A stretch of DNA of 6,581 nucleotides from assembly GCA_943913625.1 (NCBI GenBank), contig CALTYW010000122.1, positions 1 through 6,581 on the forward strand, read 5' to 3'. The stretch comes from an uncultured Campylobacter sp. (lineage in GTDB: Bacteria > Actinomycetota > Actinomycetes > Mycobacteriales > Mycobacteriaceae). The notes beneath the pieces are model-generated. The model searched no databases, was not told the DNA's origin, and was given only the letters and a program-made list of their open reading frames with translations. Shown piece by piece: positions 1 through 6,343 of this stretch (position 1 is its first letter; every line of letters starts with the position of its first letter). The position numbers and the translations under genes are program-made.

Positions 1-730
1 TGCCGCGCACCTCGATGATCTCCGCGCCGCGCTTGGCCACGCGCGGGATGAACTCGCCGGTGTACCACTGATGATCCACCTCGACCGGCGCGCCGTTCAC
101 GGTGGCGTAGGTCAGATCTGGGAACTGCGTGTCCGCGTGGTTGCCCCAGACACAGAGCTTTTCAATGCTTGTCGACGCTTCACCCAACTTCCCCGACAGC
201 ACCGACACCGCCCGGTTGTGGTCCAGGCGCATCAGGGCGTTGAACCGCTCGGCCGGGATATCGGTGGCTGCCTTCGCCGCGATGTAGGCGTTCGTGTTGG
301 CCGGGTTGCCCACCACCAGCACGCGGACGTCGTCGGCAGCGGCGTTGAGCGCCTTGCCCTGCTCGATGAAGATGCGGCCGTTGGCCTCGAGCATGTCCGC
401 GCGGGACTCACCTTTGCCGCGCGGCTTCGCCCCGACCAGGAACGCTGCCTGCGCGCCCTCGAATGCCTTAGCGGCGTTGTCGGAGACGTTGACGTTGGCC
501 ACGAGCGGCATCGCGGAGTCGGCGAGCTCCATCGCCGTGCCCTCAGCCGCGCGCACAGCGTCCGGGATCTCCAAAAGGGTGAGGTTGACCGGCTGGTCCG
601 GGCCAAAGACATCGCCGTTAGCCACTCGCCACAACAGCGAGTAGGCGATGTTGCCGGCGGCGCCGGTGACGACGACGTTGACGGGGGAAGTGATGTTGGA
701 AGCGGTGTTGAAATCGGTGTTGTTCTGCAT
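1..730 (-). CDS. mdh: Malate dehydrogenase (3' end outside window)
   Basis: NAD-dependent malate dehydrogenase, a cytoplasmic TCA-cycle enzyme interconverting malate and oxaloacetate. The first 243 residues are present; corynebacterial Mdh is about 328 aa, so roughly a quarter is missing beyond the left edge. Visible motifs are the NAD-binding glycine loop TGAAGNIAY (residues 22-30), the acidic end of the second beta strand in LLEIPDA (E54), the mobile substrate loop AKPRGKGESRADML (101-114, with R104 and R110), VGNPANTN (140-147), MRLDHNRA with the catalytic Asp170, and WGNHADTQ with the catalytic His198. Residue 243 ends in the conserved GAEIIEVRG. The ATG at 728-730 gives an N-terminus of about 17 residues before the first beta strand, a little longer than I recall for C. 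glutamicum. No good Shine-Dalgarno precedes it, but a TAGGTT hexamer lies 8 nt upstream, so a leaderless mRNA is possible. It is divergent from the TetR gene. Confidence 0.97.
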   Translation of the reverse strand, partial: MQNNTDFNTASNITSPVNVVVTGAAGNIAYSLLWRVANGDVFGPDQPVNLTLLEIPDAVRAAEGTAMELADSAMPLVANVNVSDNAAKAFEGAQAAFLVGAKPRGKGESRADMLEANGRIFIEQGKALNAAADDVRVLVVGNPANTNAYIAAKAATDIPAERFNALMRLDHNRAVSVLSGKLGEASTSIEKLCVWGNHADTQFPDLTYATVNGAPVEVDHQWYTGEFIPRVAKRGAEIIEVRG

Positions 731-738
731 ACCTGACT

Positions 739-744
739 AACCTA
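739..744 (-). promoter_or_regulatory. Candidate -10 hexamer for leaderless mdh transcript
   Basis: Read on the minus strand, TAGGTT fits the corynebacterial SigA -10 pattern TAnnnT and ends 8 nt before the mdh ATG. That places the expected transcription start at or next to the A of the start codon. No SD-like purine run is present between the two apart from a short AGG. A -35 element is not obvious, which is common in corynebacteria. Leaderless transcription is inferred, not shown. Confidence 0.35.
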
Positions 745-851
745 GCCCGTCATTTTCACCCCCACCAGGGGCATATTCCACAACTTACCCACATTCCGCG
801 CCCGCAGTGGGGCACGATGAGCGTTGGATGCGTACGAAGAAAGGCGCGGCG

Positions 852-858
852 AAGGAGG
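852..858 (+). promoter_or_regulatory. Strong Shine-Dalgarno that sets the TetR start
   Basis: AAGGAGG is a near-perfect anti-SD match and sits 5 nt before the GTG at 864. The two upstream in-frame starts, GTG 807 and ATG 828, have no comparable site. This is the main reason for calling the regulator from 864. Confidence 0.75.
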
Positions 859-863
859 CGGCA

Positions 864-1610
864 GTGGCGGAACCGGCGTTTGGTGGCACCACCACCAGCC
901 CCTCCCCCGACGATGTCGCGGCCGCGGCCCTGACCGCGTTCGCGCGCGACGGCTACGCAGACACGAAGCTTGAGCAGCTGGCGAAAGACACCGGCATGAC
1001 CAAGCGCATGATCCACTACCACTTCGGTGACAAGAAGGGCCTCTACCTGCGCGCGTTGCGCCTCGCACTGTCGCGGGTAGCGCCGCCGGAAGACGTCCTG
1101 GACCGCTCCTACGCCGTGCCCGTGGAGGGCATGCGCCGTTTCGTCGACGCGCTCTACCACGCCTTCTTGGACAACCCGGATGCCGTCCGCTTGGTCATCC
1201 GCGAAAACGTCGACCCCGTGTTGGACGAGGACGAGGCGGCGCTCCTGCCTGGCGCGACCGACGTGACCTTGCACGTGGAACGCCTCGTGCTCGCAGGCCA
1301 AGACGCCGGGGCGTTCCGCCCGGGCATCAGTGCGGTGGACGTGCTCATCCTCGCCACGTCGTTGAGCTCGTTCCGCGTCGGCTCCGGTGTCACGGCCCTA
1401 CATGTCGGGCACGTCGACGTGGACGATCAGCGCAACATCGACGGCATCCGCCGCCTAGTCATCGACACGGTGTTGGCGTTTCTCACGTCCAACATCCCGG
1501 ATTCGGGCTACGAGTCCTACGTCCAGCCCGCGGCGACCCCGGCGCCGGACGACGCCGTGCCGCCCAGCGAGTTCTCCGACGTCTACGACGACGGCGGGCG
1601 GATGGTCTAA
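864..1610 (+). CDS. TetR-family transcriptional regulator
   Basis: A 248-residue DNA-binding regulator, cytoplasmic, with unknown ligand. The N-terminal TetR domain covers about residues 16-65. Helix 1 includes AAAALTAFARDGY, and the helix-turn-helix is KLEQLAKDTGMTKRMIHYHF (35-54), followed by the typical GDKKGLYLRAL. The rest (about 70-210) is the helical ligand and dimer domain, and it ends in an acidic, proline-rich tail of about 40 residues (from TSNIPDSG to the end), which makes it longer than most TetR proteins. The spacing and linker length loosely resemble RutR-like members, but this is weak. The start is GTG 864, with a perfect SD; ATG 828 would add 12 basic residues (MRTKKGAAKEAA). 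The gene diverges from mdh, so it may control itself or mdh through the shared upstream region. It converges on clpX with a 10-bp gap. Confidence 0.9.
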   Translation: MAEPAFGGTTTSPSPDDVAAAALTAFARDGYADTKLEQLAKDTGMTKRMIHYHFGDKKGLYLRALRLALSRVAPPEDVLDRSYAVPVEGMRRFVDALYHAFLDNPDAVRLVIRENVDPVLDEDEAALLPGATDVTLHVERLVLAGQDAGAFRPGISAVDVLILATSLSSFRVGSGVTALHVGHVDVDDQRNIDGIRRLVIDTVLAFLTSNIPDSGYESYVQPAATPAPDDAVPPSEFSDVYDDGGRMV

Positions 1611-1620
1611 GTAAAACGAC

Positions 1621-2898
<1,278 letters not shown>

Positions 2899-2934
2899 AT
2901 AAGCGTCTCTCACTCCCGATTGGTCCCAAGGTTG

Positions 2935-2969
2935 CCCACTGATCTTAGTGGGTGCTTCGACGCACCCAC
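2935..2969 (-). promoter_or_regulatory. Overlapping inverted repeats upstream of clpX
   Basis: There are two overlapping dyads. GTGGGTGC (2948-2955) and GCACCCAC (2962-2969) are perfect 8-bp arms around a 6-nt loop. CCCACT (2935-2940) and AGTGGG (2947-2952) are perfect 6-bp arms around a 6-nt loop. The middle segment is shared, so in a clpX transcript beginning upstream of 2969 the two hairpins could not form together. They could equally be protein operators in the clpX-hydrolase divergent region. The inverted repeats are directly visible; the function is unknown. Confidence 0.55.
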
Positions 2970-2986
2970 GGTACAACGCCTACAAC

Positions 2987-3013
2987 AACGCACAACCGGC
3001 CCCAACCCTTCCC
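2987..3013 (-). promoter_or_regulatory. Possible SigH-like promoter for clpX
   Basis: On the minus strand, GGGAAGG (ending near 3007) is followed by CGTTG. There are 19 nt between GGAA and GTT, close to the corynebacterial/mycobacterial SigH pattern GGAA-N18-20-GTT. A start near 2980 would give a leader of about 80 nt that contains both hairpins at 2935-2969. A weaker SigA-like alternative is TTGTGC-N16-TACCGT, starting closer to the gene. The -35 lacks the preferred pyrimidine-A after GGAA, so this is only a candidate. Confidence 0.3.
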
Positions 3014-3038
3014 GGAAAAACGCGCCACAATGGGTTCC

Positions 3039-3815
3039 ATGACTGCACTGCACACTGTTGAATACGGAAACCCCGACGCCACTGAGACGACTGAGACGAT
3101 TGTGCTGCTGAGCTCCATCGGCACCACGCACGAGACGTGGAACAAGCAGATCCCGGTGCTCGCCGAGCGCTTCCGCGTCGTCTGCGTCGACCACCGCGGC
3201 CACGGCGACTCCCCCACCCCGGACACGCGGCCTGACGACGTTTCCGAGCTCGGCAACGACGTCCTCGCCGCCCTCGATGCCGTCGGCGTGGAGCGCTTCA
3301 ACGTCGTCGGCCTCTCCCTCGGCGGCGCGATCGCCCAGTGGCTCGCCGCGCACTCCGGCCGCGTGGACAAGGCCGTCTTCTGCTGCACCGCTACCTACCT
3401 CGGCGGCGAGGAGAAGTGGAGCGAGCGCACGAGCATCGCGCGTAACGACGGAACGCAGGCGCTTGCCGACGGCATGAAGGAAAACTGGTTCACCGACACC
3501 TTCCGCCAAGCCCACGCCGACGAAGTCCGGTGGGTGCACACAATGGTCTGCAACATCGACGACGAGGGCTACGCGCAAAACGGCGACGCCTTGGCCCACT
3601 GGGATTTCGAGGATGAACTTTCCAAGATCACCTGCCCGGTGCTGACCATTGCAGGCGCTTCCGACCCGGGCACGCCGCCCGCGGAACTGGAGAAAATTGC
3701 CCAAGGAGTCGCCGGCCCAGTGGAGTCGGTGGTGATCGAGCCGGGCTCGCACCAGGTTGCGATTGAGAACCCGGAGCCCTTCAACGCGGCACTGACAAAG
3801 TTTTTCAGCGCGTAA
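3039..3815 (+). CDS. Alpha/beta hydrolase, probable 3-oxoadipate enol-lactonase type
   Basis: A 258-residue alpha/beta-hydrolase. The oxyanion-hole strand reads LLSSIGTTHETWNKQIP (23-39), a pattern typical of 3-oxoadipate enol-lactonases (PcaD/CatD), which open the enol-lactone in the beta-ketoadipate pathway. DHRGHGDS (51-58) follows. The nucleophile elbow is GLSLGG with Ser93, the acid is probably Asp209 in AGASDP, and the base is His238 in PGSHQVAIENP, so the triad is complete. ATG 3039 is preferred: a CACAAT hexamer lies 7 nt before it, suggesting a leaderless mRNA, and homologues begin near here. ATG 3030 (adding MGS) is the alternative. No other aromatic-degradation gene is in the window, so the substrate is uncertain; another ester or lactone is possible. 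It is divergent from clpX and may be cotranscribed with the lipoprotein gene 51 nt downstream. Confidence 0.88.
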   Translation: MTALHTVEYGNPDATETTETIVLLSSIGTTHETWNKQIPVLAERFRVVCVDHRGHGDSPTPDTRPDDVSELGNDVLAALDAVGVERFNVVGLSLGGAIAQWLAAHSGRVDKAVFCCTATYLGGEEKWSERTSIARNDGTQALADGMKENWFTDTFRQAHADEVRWVHTMVCNIDDEGYAQNGDALAHWDFEDELSKITCPVLTIAGASDPGTPPAELEKIAQGVAGPVESVVIEPGSHQVAIENPEPFNAALTKFFSA

Positions 3816-3866
3816 TCGGCTAGCCTAGACACGTTCAAGTCGTGTTTTGAAAGGAACGAACCTCCC

Positions 3867-4496
3867 GTGATCCGCAGCCGAGCCCTCACCGCACTTGCCA
3901 CTGCCGCGCTCTGGGCGACTTTGCTTGTCGGCTGCGGCGACAACGCGGAGGACGAGGTGCGCATCGCCGAGCCGGTGCTCGACTTCCCTCAGACCAGCAC
4001 GACAGTCACGCCGACGCCGACGACCACGGAGGAAGAAACCACCACCGAGGAAACGGAGACGGAGGAGACCACGACGTCGACCACCACCTCCTCGTCAACC
4101 TCGAGCACGAGGTCTTCGACGTCGAGCACCAGGTCGTCGACAAGCAGCCGCTCCGCGTCGCGTTCCTCGGGCTCCGGCGGCTCCAACAACGAGCCTGCGC
4201 CGCAGCGCCCCGCGGCCCAGCCGGCGCAGCCCTCCCAGCCGGGTGCCGCCTGCGCCTGGCCGACGCAGGGCGCGAACACCGGCAACCAGGAGTACAGCAC
4301 CTTCTGCGACCGCGAATGGGCGCGTACCGTCACCCCGAGCGACAACCAGGACTTCTACTGGATCGCGCAGGGCAACGGCTGGGTCTCCATCGACCCGGCG
4401 GGCTACACCGACGACGGCCCGTGCTGGCACCGCGACGACTTCGCCGACGCGCCCGAGGCGATCAAGGGCGCCGTCGCCTACTGCCCGGGCACGTAG
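3867..4496 (+). CDS. Putative lipoprotein with Thr/Glu/Ser/Arg linker and four-Cys domain
   Basis: I do not recognise this 209-residue protein. The N-terminus has basic residues, a hydrophobic stretch (ALTALATAALWATLLV) and a lipobox LVGC, so Cys23 should be lipidated after signal cleavage and the protein anchored outside the cytoplasmic membrane. Residues about 43-125 form a low-complexity linker in three blocks: Thr/Glu-rich and acidic (43-70), Ser/Thr/Arg-rich and basic (71-101), then Gly/Pro/Gln/Ala-rich (102-125). The C-terminal 83 residues look folded, with Cys129, Cys147, Cys186 and Cys206, and the aromatic motifs FYWIAQGNGWVSID and CWHRDDFADAP. The four cysteines could form two disulfides outside the cell. 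The start is GTG 3867, with GAAAGGA 11 nt upstream. The gene follows the hydrolase by 51 nt and ends before a strong terminator. A role on the surface or in the cell envelope is inferred. Confidence 0.82.
   Translation: MIRSRALTALATAALWATLLVGCGDNAEDEVRIAEPVLDFPQTSTTVTPTPTTTEEETTTEETETEETTTSTTTSSSTSSTRSSTSSTRSSTSSRSASRSSGSGGSNNEPAPQRPAAQPAQPSQPGAACAWPTQGANTGNQEYSTFCDREWARTVTPSDNQDFYWIAQGNGWVSIDPAGYTDDGPCWHRDDFADAPEAIKGAVAYCPGT
4101..4142 (+). repeat. 21-bp tandem repeat inside the lipoprotein linker
   Basis: Two adjacent 21-bp units (4101-4121 and 4122-4142) differ at only three positions. They encode the repeated heptad-length pattern SSTRSST. The repeat lies in the Ser/Thr/Arg block of the linker and keeps frame, so copy-number change would alter linker length without breaking the protein. 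Confidence 0.8.
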
Positions 4497-4511
4497 AAGT
4501 CAGCGGCGCAG

Positions 4512-4545
4512 CAAAAAGCCCAGCACATGTGTGCTGGGCTTTTTG
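4512..4545. terminator. Bidirectional intrinsic terminator
   Basis: A perfect 16-bp inverted repeat has arms 4512-4527 and 4530-4545 and a core of AGCCCAGCACA. It has A5 on the left and T5 on the right, so it ends in a U run when transcribed from either strand. It lies between the stop of the lipoprotein gene (plus) and the stop of clpP2 (minus) and should end both transcripts. Confidence 0.95.
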
Positions 4546-4580
4546 GTTGGGACGGGTAACCGTCGTGAAGCGAAATGCCC

Positions 4581-5201
4581 CTAGCCGTTGAGCTTGCGGT
4601 AGTCGAAGACCTGGTCGATGATGCCGTACTCGACGGCCTCAGACGCGGTGAGGATCTTGTCGCGGTCCGTGTCAATGCGGACCTGCGCCGCGGTGCGGCC
4701 GGTGTGGTGGGACAGCGTCTCCTCCATCAGGCGACGCATGCGCTCGATCTCGGCGGCCTGGATCTCCAGGTCAGAGACCTGGCCCTGGGTGCCCTGGGTG
4801 GCGGGCTGGTGGATGAGCACGCGCGAGTTCGGCAGTGCTGCGCGCTTGCCCGGCGCACCGGCGGCGAGGATCACCGCGGCGGCAGATGCTGCCTGGCCGA
4901 GGCAGACGGTGGAGACGTCCGGGCGGACGTACTGCATCGTGTCGTAGATCGCCATCAACGCGGTGAACGAGCCGCCCGGCGAGTTGATGTACATCGTGAT
5001 GTCGCGGTCCGGGTCCTGCGATTCCAGGACCAGAAGCTGCGCCATGATGTCGTTCGCCGACGTGTCGTCGACCTGGGTGCCCAGGAAGACGATGCGCTCT
5101 TCGAAGAGCTTGCCGTACGGGTCGATCTGCTTCGTGCCGAAGCTGGTTTCCTCCAGGAACTGCGGCAGCACATAGCGGGAGTTGGGCATCTGGAAAGTCA
5201 T
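4581..5201 (-). CDS. clpP2: ATP-dependent Clp protease proteolytic subunit ClpP2
   Basis: Serine protease subunit of 206 aa, forming one heptameric ring of the mixed ClpP1P2 barrel that degrades substrates delivered by ClpX or ClpC. It is assigned as ClpP2 from its position second in the operon, its longer N-terminus (SRYVLPQFLEETSFGTKQIDPYGKLFEERIVFLG), and LGQAASAAAVILAAG at the nucleophile. That motif matches actinobacterial ClpP2, whereas ClpP1 has AASMG. The likely triad is Ser106, His131 (VLIHQP) and Asp181 (TDRDKI), so it appears catalytically intact. YINSPGG (71-77) and DLEIQAAEIERMR (144-156) are standard ClpP motifs. The ATG at 5199-5201 has SD GAGGAGA about 8 nt upstream. It starts 31 nt after the clpP1 stop, which indicates an operon, and it is followed by the bidirectional terminator. 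Confidence 0.97.
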   Translation of the reverse strand: MTFQMPNSRYVLPQFLEETSFGTKQIDPYGKLFEERIVFLGTQVDDTSANDIMAQLLVLESQDPDRDITMYINSPGGSFTALMAIYDTMQYVRPDVSTVCLGQAASAAAVILAAGAPGKRAALPNSRVLIHQPATQGTQGQVSDLEIQAAEIERMRRLMEETLSHHTGRTAAQVRIDTDRDKILTASEAVEYGIIDQVFDYRKLNG

Positions 5202-5232
5202 TTCTGTGGTTCTCCTCTTCTTCTCGTGCTGC

Positions 5233-5826
5233 TTAGTCGCCGATCGCGTGTGTGCCGGCCTGGGCGGCTTCCTCGATCACGTGGTCGACGATGCCGTACT
5301 CCTTCGCCTCCTGGGCGGTGAACCAGCGGTCGCGGTCGGAATCCTTCGTGATCTGCTCGAAGCTCTGGCCGGTGTGCTCCGCGATGAGCTCCGCCATCTC
5401 ACGCTTGGTGGAGGCGAACTGCTCAGCCTGGATGGCGATGTCTGCGGCGGTGCCGCCCACGCCTGCCGACGGCTGGTGCATCATAATCCGGGCGTGCGGC
5501 AGCGCGTAGCGCTTCCCCTTCGTGCCGCCGGAGAGCAGGAACTGGCCCATCGAAGCGGCCAGGCCCATGCCGTAAGTGGCGATGTCGCACGGGGAGTAGC
5601 GCATCGTGTCGTAGATGGCCATGCCCGCCGACACGGAGCCGCCCGGGGAGTTGATGTAGAGGCTGATATCGCGCGTCGGATCCTCCGCCGAAAGCAGCAG
5701 GATCTGGGCGCACAGCTTGTTGGCGATCTCGTCGTCCACCTGCTGGCCCAGGAAGATAATGCGCTCCCTGAGGAGACGCTCATAAACCGAGTCTCCGAGG
5801 TTCATACCCTGTGCCGGGGAAGTCAT
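5233..5826 (-). CDS. clpP1: ATP-dependent Clp protease proteolytic subunit ClpP1
   Basis: Serine protease subunit of 197 aa and first gene of the clpP1-clpP2 operon. It pairs with ClpP2 in the tetradecameric barrel. The triad is Ser92 (GLAASMGQ), His117 (RIMMHQPS) and Asp166 (DSDRDRW). Other ClpP hallmarks are RIIFLGQQVDD (22-32), YINSPGGSVSAGMAIYDTM (57-75) and AQEAKEYGIVD near the end. Actinobacterial ClpP1 is normally processed at its N-terminus; the exact site cannot be read here. ATG 5824-5826 (MTSPAQGMNLGDSVYERLL) is favoured by AAGGAG 8 nt upstream (5835-5840). Met8 is an internal alternative without its own SD. Upstream lie a SigH-like promoter and a ClgR-like operator, consistent with induction by heat or misfolded-protein stress. 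Confidence 0.97.
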   Translation of the reverse strand: MTSPAQGMNLGDSVYERLLRERIIFLGQQVDDEIANKLCAQILLLSAEDPTRDISLYINSPGGSVSAGMAIYDTMRYSPCDIATYGMGLAASMGQFLLSGGTKGKRYALPHARIMMHQPSAGVGGTAADIAIQAEQFASTKREMAELIAEHTGQSFEQITKDSDRDRWFTAQEAKEYGIVDHVIEEAAQAGTHAIGD

Positions 5827-5895
5827 AGCTGTCGCTCCTTATCGTGTCAGTTGCATTCGCGTGCAGTGAAGTCTGTTGCACGTTGCTCTAACCAG

Positions 5896-5924
5896 TAACG
5901 TCCCCACCCTACGCGTCTGTTCCC
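5896..5924 (-). promoter_or_regulatory. SigH-type (ECF) promoter of clpP1-clpP2
   Basis: On the minus strand the sequence reads GGGAACA (5924-5918), 17 nt, then CGTTA (5900-5896). This matches the GGAAYA-N16-17-CGTT pattern of the SigH/SigR stress sigma factors. The expected start is near 5889, giving a 5' leader of about 60 nt that ends in the AAGGAG ribosome binding site. Published work in C. glutamicum places clpP1P2 under SigH; here the assignment rests on the motif and position. Confidence 0.72.
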
Positions 5925-5948
5925 GCCGAGACGGGGTCTCACGGTGGT

Positions 5949-5965
5949 GTTCGCTACCGGCGTAC
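5949..5965. promoter_or_regulatory. ClgR-like operator upstream of clpP1
   Basis: GTTCGCTACCGGCGTAC is a 17-bp dyad with half-sites GTTCGC and GCGTAC, one mismatch from perfect symmetry. It fits the CGCY-N3-RGCG core bound by ClgR, the actinobacterial activator of clp genes. It ends 24 bp upstream of the SigH -35 element, centred about 68 bp before the predicted start, which suits an activator. The central A common in reported sites is not conserved. Confidence 0.68.
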
Positions 5966-6037
5966 GGGTTGGTTGGGTGGGGTTGGTGGTTGGGTTTGGT
6001 GGGTCTTCCGGGGGCGCCGGGTTCGATGGGGCTGGGT
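5966..6037 (+). other. G/T-rich tract with G runs
   Basis: The plus strand is almost pure G and T from 5966 to about 6003 and stays G-rich to about 6037. G runs of three or more occur at 5966, 5975, 5979, 5992 and 6001. Loops are 6, 1, about 10 and 6 nt, so a three-tetrad quadruplex needs one long loop, while a two-tetrad form is easy. It directly abuts the ClgR-like site. It has no coding character that I recognise. Confidence 0.5.
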
Positions 6038-6106
6038 CCGACGGGCCAGCTCGGCCATTTGAGTAGATGCACGTTAGCAAAAGTGGGTTATCCGCCCACA
6101 GTGACA

Positions 6107-6124
6107 GTTGAACGGTCGTCCAAC
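6107..6124. repeat. 18-bp imperfect palindrome, operator-like
   Basis: The arms GTTGAACG (6107-6114) and CGTCCAAC (6117-6124) pair at 7 of 8 positions around a 2-bp centre. The tight spacing suits a dimeric DNA-binding protein better than an RNA hairpin. A smaller dyad, GTGGG (6083-6087) with CCCAC (6095-6099), lies just to the left. No binding protein can be named. Confidence 0.45.
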
Positions 6125-6156
6125 CTGGCTTTTACCCGGATGACGTGCAGGTGTAG

Positions 6157-6198
6157 ACGGGCATTTGCAAACGGGCATCTGCTGACGGGCATTTGCGC
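6157..6198 (+). repeat. Three 14-bp direct repeats
   Basis: Units start at 6157, 6171 and 6185 in exact 14-bp register and share the core ACGGGCATYTGC, with only the last two bases variable. A weak fourth unit in register at 6143-6156 matches 9 of 14 positions. They lie in the gene-free region between tig and clpP1, about 330 bp upstream of clpP1. The function is unknown. Confidence 0.8.
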
Positions 6199-6296
6199 GA
6201 CGAGGCGCGGCGGGATGGAGTGGGGCTTGTGTGGACGGATCGAAGACCTAGATAGCCCATCCAGACAGCCGAACCAACCGACCCCACCAACGGAAA

Positions 6297-6320
6297 CAGC
6301 CCGGCACACCGGCCGGGCTG
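6297..6320 (-). terminator. Intrinsic terminator of tig
   Basis: CAGCCCGGC (6297-6305) and GCCGGGCTG (6312-6320) form a perfect 9-bp GC-rich stem with a 6-nt loop. On the minus strand the stem is followed by TTTCC, a short U run. It begins 23 nt after the tig stop codon and should separate tig from clpP1-clpP2. Confidence 0.75.
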
Positions 6321-6343
6321 GATCACACAAAACCTAGAGGGAG

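Larger units (their letters stand above)
5827..6343. other. Gene-free region between tig and clpP1
   Basis: These 517 bp hold no credible gene. Open frames on either strand have compositions dominated by the G/T tract and lack ribosome binding sites. From clpP1 outward it contains the ribosome binding site, the SigH-like promoter, a GAGAC/GTCTC dyad (5928-5940), the ClgR-like site, the G/T tract, the dyads at 6083-6099 and 6107-6124, the 14-bp repeats and the tig terminator. Confidence 0.75.

Noticed and set aside
2910..3752. Minus-strand frame of 280 codons opposite the hydrolase
   Set aside because: The plus-strand frame carries the complete alpha/beta-hydrolase triad; the opposite frame shows no family features.
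3895..4584. Arg/Pro-rich open frame overlapping the lipoprotein gene in another frame
   Set aside because: The other frame has a signal peptide, lipobox, SD and sensible domain; this one is a repetitive by-product of the Thr/Ser codons.
5182..5898. Plus-strand open frame opposite clpP1 and its promoter
   Set aside because: It is the mirror of clpP1 coding constraint and has no ribosome binding site or domain.
6011..6040. tRNA T-arm-like GGGTTCGAT
   Set aside because: The flanking five bases (CCGGG and GGGCT) do not pair as a T stem, and no acceptor or anticodon arm is found around it.
6157..6198. CRISPR array
   Set aside because: The units are contiguous 14-bp direct repeats without spacers and there are no cas genes.
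5876..6337. Plus-strand open frame of 153 codons across the tig-clpP1 gap
   Set aside because: Its translation is low-complexity Gly/Trp/Leu from the G/T tract, it runs through the ClgR-like site, repeats and terminator, and it lacks an SD. Frames on the minus strand here are Pro/Thr-rich artefacts of the same tract.
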